Below, one piece after another: positions 60,787-64,000 of a DNA stretch of 64,000 nucleotides. The stretch spans positions 186,001 through 250,000 of the forward strand of contig NZ_FOYS01000005.1 of NCBI RefSeq assembly GCF_900115785.1. The letters are read 5' to 3'. The translations under genes were made by a program, and so were the position numbers. A model generated the notes under the pieces. It did not search any database and was not told the DNA's origin. It saw only the letters and a list, made by a program, of their open reading frames with translations. Origin of the DNA: Halogeometricum limi (GTDB taxonomy: Archaea; Halobacteriota; Halobacteria; Halobacteriales; Haloferacaceae). How positions within the stretch are numbered: the stretch's first letter is position 1; each line of letters starts with the position of its first letter.

Positions 60787-61551
60787 ATGACCGACTCGCG
60801 CGCGCCTCTCGCGCAGACGACGGTGACGAGTCTCCGCGTCGTGGAGGCACTCGACGAACACGGCCGACTCGGGGTGACCGCGTTGGCGGCGGAGTTAGAC
60901 CTCGCGAAGGGAACAGTCCACAAGCACGTGACCACGCTGGAACGCCTCGGATACGTGGTGAAAGAAGACCGAGAGTACCGACTCGGACTTGGCTTTCTCG
61001 GCGTCGGTGTCAACTCTCAACGCCGTCTGGACGTCTACCGGGTCGGGCGAGGACCGACCGACCGCCTCTCGAAGGCGACCGATACGGTGGCCAGTCTGAT
61101 GGTGGCAGAACACGGCCGGGGGCGGTACGCCTACCGCGTTCCGCACGGCGACGAGTACGAACTGGCTCACCACGAGGGCGACGTCCTTCCCCTCCACGCG
61201 ACCGCAGGGGGGAAGGCGATTCTCGCGTACACCCCCGCGGACCGGCGCGAGGAGATACTCGAATCGCACGGCTTGCCACCGATGACGGAACACACCATCA
61301 CGGACCGCGACGCGTTCCGGGAAGAACTCAGGAGCGTCCGCGACACGCGGACCGCGTACGACCGCGAGGAACTCCTCGACGGGTGGCACTGCGTCGCCGC
61401 ACCCATCACGAACGAGGAGGGCGACGCCGTCGCCGCCGTCTCCGTCTCCGCGGAGACCGAGTTCGGCGACGCCTCGAAGCGGACGCAGGACGTGCCCGGA
61501 CTCGTCATCAGCACCGCGACGGCGATAGAGAACAAACTCCGCTCGCCCTGA
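60787..61551 (+). CDS. IclR-family regulator divergent from the second sugar operon
   Basis: 254 aa from the ATG at 60787 (MTDSRAPLAQTTVTSLRVVE). Winged helix: LGVTALAAELDLAKGTVHKH. Effector domain: HATAGGKAILAYTPADRREE, DREELLDGWHCVAAPI, AVAAVSVSAET. Its position facing the operon suggests it controls that operon or the sulfatase directly downstream. The IclR and TrmB regulators may act together at one locus, which is unusual. Confidence 0.92.
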   Translation: MTDSRAPLAQTTVTSLRVVEALDEHGRLGVTALAAELDLAKGTVHKHVTTLERLGYVVKEDREYRLGLGFLGVGVNSQRRLDVYRVGRGPTDRLSKATDTVASLMVAEHGRGRYAYRVPHGDEYELAHHEGDVLPLHATAGGKAILAYTPADRREEILESHGLPPMTEHTITDRDAFREELRSVRDTRTAYDREELLDGWHCVAAPITNEEGDAVAAVSVSAETEFGDASKRTQDVPGLVISTATAIENKLRSP

Positions 61552-61614
61552 GCAGCGTGTGATGTCGTGTCATTTATCACGGTACTCCGCCTCGTTCCGG
61601 GGACGGAGGATCAC

Positions 61615-62949
61615 GTGACAGAGAAGCCGAACGTCCTGCTCGTACAGACGGACCAACAGCGGTGGGACACACTCTCAGCGTACGGAAACCCGATGGACCT
61701 CACGCCGACACTGGACGGGATGGCAGAGCGCGGCGTTCGGGTCGAACACGCGTTCTCACCCCAACCGCTCTGCGGACCCGCGCGGGCGGTGCTCCAGACG
61801 GGGCAGTACGCCTCCCGACTCGGCGTCGTCCGCGACTCCGTCCCCCTTCCACACGACGCCACGACGCTCGCCCACGCGTTCAAAGACGCAGGCTACGACA
61901 CCGGGTTCGTGGGCGACTGGCACCTCGCGGGGACGTTCGACGAGGCGGTACCCCCGAAGCGACGCCACGGCTACGAGGATTTCTGGGTCGCCGCCGACGT
62001 CCCGGAGTTCACGACGCGGCCGAACGAGGGGACGCTCTACGACGGGTACGGCGAGCCGAGAGCGTTCTCGACGTATCGGACGGACGCGTTCACGGAGTTC
62101 GCTATCGAGGCGATAACGGAGCTTTCGGAGCCGTTCGTGCTCGTCGTCTCGTACCTCGAACCCCACGACCAGAACGACGCCGGGCGGTTCGTCGGACCGA
62201 CGGGGGCCGCCGCGAGACACGAGACGAATCCGCACGTTCCCGACGACTTGGACGGCAGACCGGGCGACTGGTACGCCGAACTGCCGGATTACTACGCGAT
62301 GGTCGAGCGAATCGACGAGTGCGTCGGTCGCCTGTTCGAGGCGTTAGAGCGCGAGACGTACCGCGAGTCGGTTCGGTGTTTCACCGCCGACCACGGCTGT
62401 CACTTCGAGACGCGCCCCGGCGAGCATAAGCGAAGCTGTCACGAGTCGTCCATCCGCGTCCCGATGCTGTTCGAGGGGCCGGGGTTCGAACGACGCGGGC
62501 CGGTGGAGGAACTCGTCTCTCTGATAGACGTCGCGCCGACCCTCCTGGACGCGGCCGGCGTGGGAGTGCCCTCGGAGATGGACGGAAAGAGTCTCCGACC
62601 GCTCGTCGACGGAACGACCGAGACGTGGCGCGACGCCGTGTTCGTGCAGACGAGCGAGGCCGAAATCGGCCGGTCGATTCGAACCGAGCGCTGGAAACTC
62701 GGCGTCGCCGCGCCGACGATGGCCGGGTGGCGCGGGGGGATGGGCGACGAACGGAGCGACCTGTACGTCGACCGCTACCTCTACGACCTCAAGTCGGACC
62801 CCGAAGAACACGTCAACCTCGTCGGCCGCGCGGACTACCGCCCGAGAGCGGACGAACTCAGAGAGCGACTCGCGGCGTTCGTCGCCGACGTCGAGGACGA
62901 CGACCCCGAGTTTCGAGCGTTCGAGAACCCCGGCTACCGCGAACTGTAG
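61615..62949 (+). CDS. Type I sulfatase
   Basis: 444 aa from a GTG at 61615. The formylglycine site C-x-P-x-R is CGPAR (Cys53) within PQPLCGPARAVLQTGQY. Metal ligands: QTDQQRWDT near the start and TADHGCHFETRPGEHKRSCH further on. No signal peptide, so it acts on a sulfate ester inside the cell. It should need a formylglycine-generating partner; none is encoded here. Together with the Gfo and Hyi enzymes it suggests stepwise breakdown of a sulfated sugar. A longer start at 61567 is possible but lacks family similarity. Confidence 0.9.
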   Translation: MTEKPNVLLVQTDQQRWDTLSAYGNPMDLTPTLDGMAERGVRVEHAFSPQPLCGPARAVLQTGQYASRLGVVRDSVPLPHDATTLAHAFKDAGYDTGFVGDWHLAGTFDEAVPPKRRHGYEDFWVAADVPEFTTRPNEGTLYDGYGEPRAFSTYRTDAFTEFAIEAITELSEPFVLVVSYLEPHDQNDAGRFVGPTGAAARHETNPHVPDDLDGRPGDWYAELPDYYAMVERIDECVGRLFEALERETYRESVRCFTADHGCHFETRPGEHKRSCHESSIRVPMLFEGPGFERRGPVEELVSLIDVAPTLLDAAGVGVPSEMDGKSLRPLVDGTTETWRDAVFVQTSEAEIGRSIRTERWKLGVAAPTMAGWRGGMGDERSDLYVDRYLYDLKSDPEEHVNLVGRADYRPRADELRERLAAFVADVEDDDPEFRAFENPGYREL

Positions 62950-62994
62950 GGCGCACACGTCGACCGACGGAACGAGAGCCGGTTCGGTCGTCGG

Positions 62995-63369
62995 ATGCGA
63001 AACGCTATTCGGGACACGTCCTGTCCTCCGAGAGACGTGGGACGGAGTTTCGAGTTCTCGGGTGACTCGCTCAGTCGTCTCTTACGCCTGTCACAGATAG
63101 CCGTGCTCCTCGCCGTCCTCGTCGCCGTCGCCGTCACGACGGACGGCGTCGGCCGCACGGCGGTGGTCCTTCTCTTCGCCTCGCTCGTCGTCGCGACGGG
63201 AGTCGGATGGTGGCGGAAGCGAACCGGCCGCGACGGGTTCACGCATCTCGGGCGACTCGACGATATCACGTACGACCCGTTCGCGGACCCCGGGCAGGCC
63301 GCGAAACACCGCTGGAAGAGAGCGGTCTGTCGGCTTCCCGGGAGCGACGAAGACGACGACGGGGACTAA
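62995..63369 (+). CDS. Small membrane protein with two helices, function unknown
   Basis: 124 aa. Two hydrophobic helices lie at about residues 30-70 (LSQIAVLLAVLVAVAVTT, AVVLLFASLVVATGVGWWRK), then a basic/acidic C terminus with TYDPFADPGQAAKHRWKRAV. A known sort of haloarchaeal membrane protein without assigned function. Starts at the ATG 62995, 45 bases after the sulfatase stop; convergent with the MFS gene. Confidence 0.55.
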   Translation: MRNAIRDTSCPPRDVGRSFEFSGDSLSRLLRLSQIAVLLAVLVAVAVTTDGVGRTAVVLLFASLVVATGVGWWRKRTGRDGFTHLGRLDDITYDPFADPGQAAKHRWKRAVCRLPGSDEDDDGD

Positions 63370-63387
63370 TCGGACGAACTGCCGGAG

Positions 63388-64000
63388 TCACGAGGACGTC
63401 GCCGTTCCGAGGCGGACCCACGCGACGCCGGTGACGAGCAACAATCCGACCAACGGGACGAACAGCAGTCGCATCGCCGCGGCGACGCTCGCCCCCTCGA
63501 TGACGAACCCCATCACCGCGGGGACGCCGGCGATACCGCACGAAGAGACGACGAGGCCGAGCGCGTTGACGGGTGCGCTGTGTTCCGGAGCGCTCTCGGT
63601 CGCGTAGGCCAGAAGCGTCGGGTAGAGGCCGGACAGCGAGAGCCCGATACAGAACACGCCGACGAGGAGGCCGAGTCCCGACGCGACGAGGAAGGTGTAC
63701 GCCGCCGAGAGCAGGCAGAGCGAACCGAGACCGAACGCGAGGGGGACGTAGCCGAACCGTTCGGACAGCGACCCCGCGACGAACCGTCCGGGAACGTACG
63801 CGGCCAAGAGGACGCTCAACGACACCGTCACCAGCGACGGTGCGAGTCGCCCCTCCGCGTACGTGGTGAGCCACGTGAAGAGGCCGCCCTCGACGCCGGT
63901 CGAGAGGAGGATGCCGGCCGCCATCACCAACACGGCCGGACTGCGAACGACCCGAGACAGACCGTCTATCGTGAGCGGTTCGTCGCCGCCGTCGACGGAC
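63388..64000 (-). CDS. MFS transporter, partial at window end
   Basis: At least 203 codons, continuing beyond the right edge, so the N-terminal half is missing here. Six or more membrane helices in the visible C-terminal half (AGILLSTGVEGGLFTWLTTY, GVFCIGLSLSGLYPTLLAYA, LVVSSCGIAGVPAVMGFVIE). The cytoplasmic loop between halves contains DEPLTIDGLSRVVRS before the first visible helix. The FVAGSLSERFGYVPLAFG motif is the MFS loop 8-9 signature. Substrate unknown. Confidence 0.85.
   Translation of the reverse strand, partial: SVDGGDEPLTIDGLSRVVRSPAVLVMAAGILLSTGVEGGLFTWLTTYAEGRLAPSLVTVSLSVLLAAYVPGRFVAGSLSERFGYVPLAFGLGSLCLLSAAYTFLVASGLGLLVGVFCIGLSLSGLYPTLLAYATESAPEHSAPVNALGLVVSSCGIAGVPAVMGFVIEGASVAAAMRLLFVPLVGLLLVTGVAWVRLGTATSS

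Noticed and set aside
1-64000. Search for tRNA, rRNA, CRISPR arrays and complete insertion sequences
   Set aside because: No T-loop plus acceptor pairing, no spaced repeats and no intact transposase were found by eye; covariance searches could not be run.

Overview
The window is GC-rich DNA from a halophilic archaeon. The proteins are strongly acidic. There is a surface (S-layer) glycoprotein with an archaeal PGF-CTERM anchor, Tat-type lipoproteins with an R-R...LAGC signal, TrmB- and TbsP-type regulators, and several apparently leaderless genes whose TATA box lies about 25-35 bases before the ATG. A Haloferax/Halogeometricum-like member of the Haloferacales is my best guess. No rRNA, tRNA or CRISPR array was seen. 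The content is mostly accessory catabolism.

Left part (1-16.4 kb): XdhC/CoxI maturation factor, cytochrome P450, YihY/BrkB membrane protein, a divergent tyrosine recombinase, a four-helix membrane protein, an acidic coiled-coil protein whose signal peptide is in another frame, a cytidine-deaminase-fold enzyme, a deletion remnant of a flavoprotein oxidoreductase, and the S-layer gene. Then comes a module of Zn-alcohol dehydrogenase, MIP18/DUF59 protein and amidohydrolase with a divergent IclR gene. It resembles the accessory genes of bacterial propane/phenol monooxygenase operons, but no monooxygenase is present.

16.4-26 kb is a fructan/sucrose-type locus: a 739-aa fusion of a TrmB sugar-sensing repressor with a PfkB-like kinase domain, a divergent cytoplasmic GH32 beta-fructosidase carrying an extra N-terminal domain, and a CUT1 ABC importer (ATPase, lipoprotein, two permeases) followed by a YesL/DUF624 membrane protein. 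A 17-bp motif recurs in all three promoters here and in the alcohol dehydrogenase promoter.

26-43 kb is mixed: two ring-cleaving VOC dioxygenases (the second coupled to an MhqD-like hydrolase), a GH13 alpha-glucosidase, a large PKD-TM-lamin-tail surface protein, tandem paralogous membrane proteins, an AGE-family sugar epimerase, TIM-barrel isomerases, an AEC transporter, a BKACE enzyme with a tiny Cys protein, TbsP, and a Cys-rich copper-binding four-helix protein.

43.0-51.7 kb looks like a discrete island, less GC-rich at its edges and flanked by a 33-bp direct repeat that is the 5' end of a VOC gene. It carries a TIM-barrel isomerase, a signal-less binding protein, an RbsBCA-like ABC importer, a Zn-dehydrogenase and an IclR regulator.

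51.8-63 kb is a second long sugar operon on the minus strand (CUT1 importer, TrmB regulator, two Gfo/Idh/MocA dehydrogenases, hydroxypyruvate-isomerase-like enzyme). A divergent IclR gene and a sulfatase stand beside it, suggesting use of a sulfated or oxidised sugar. A truncated MFS transporter ends the window.
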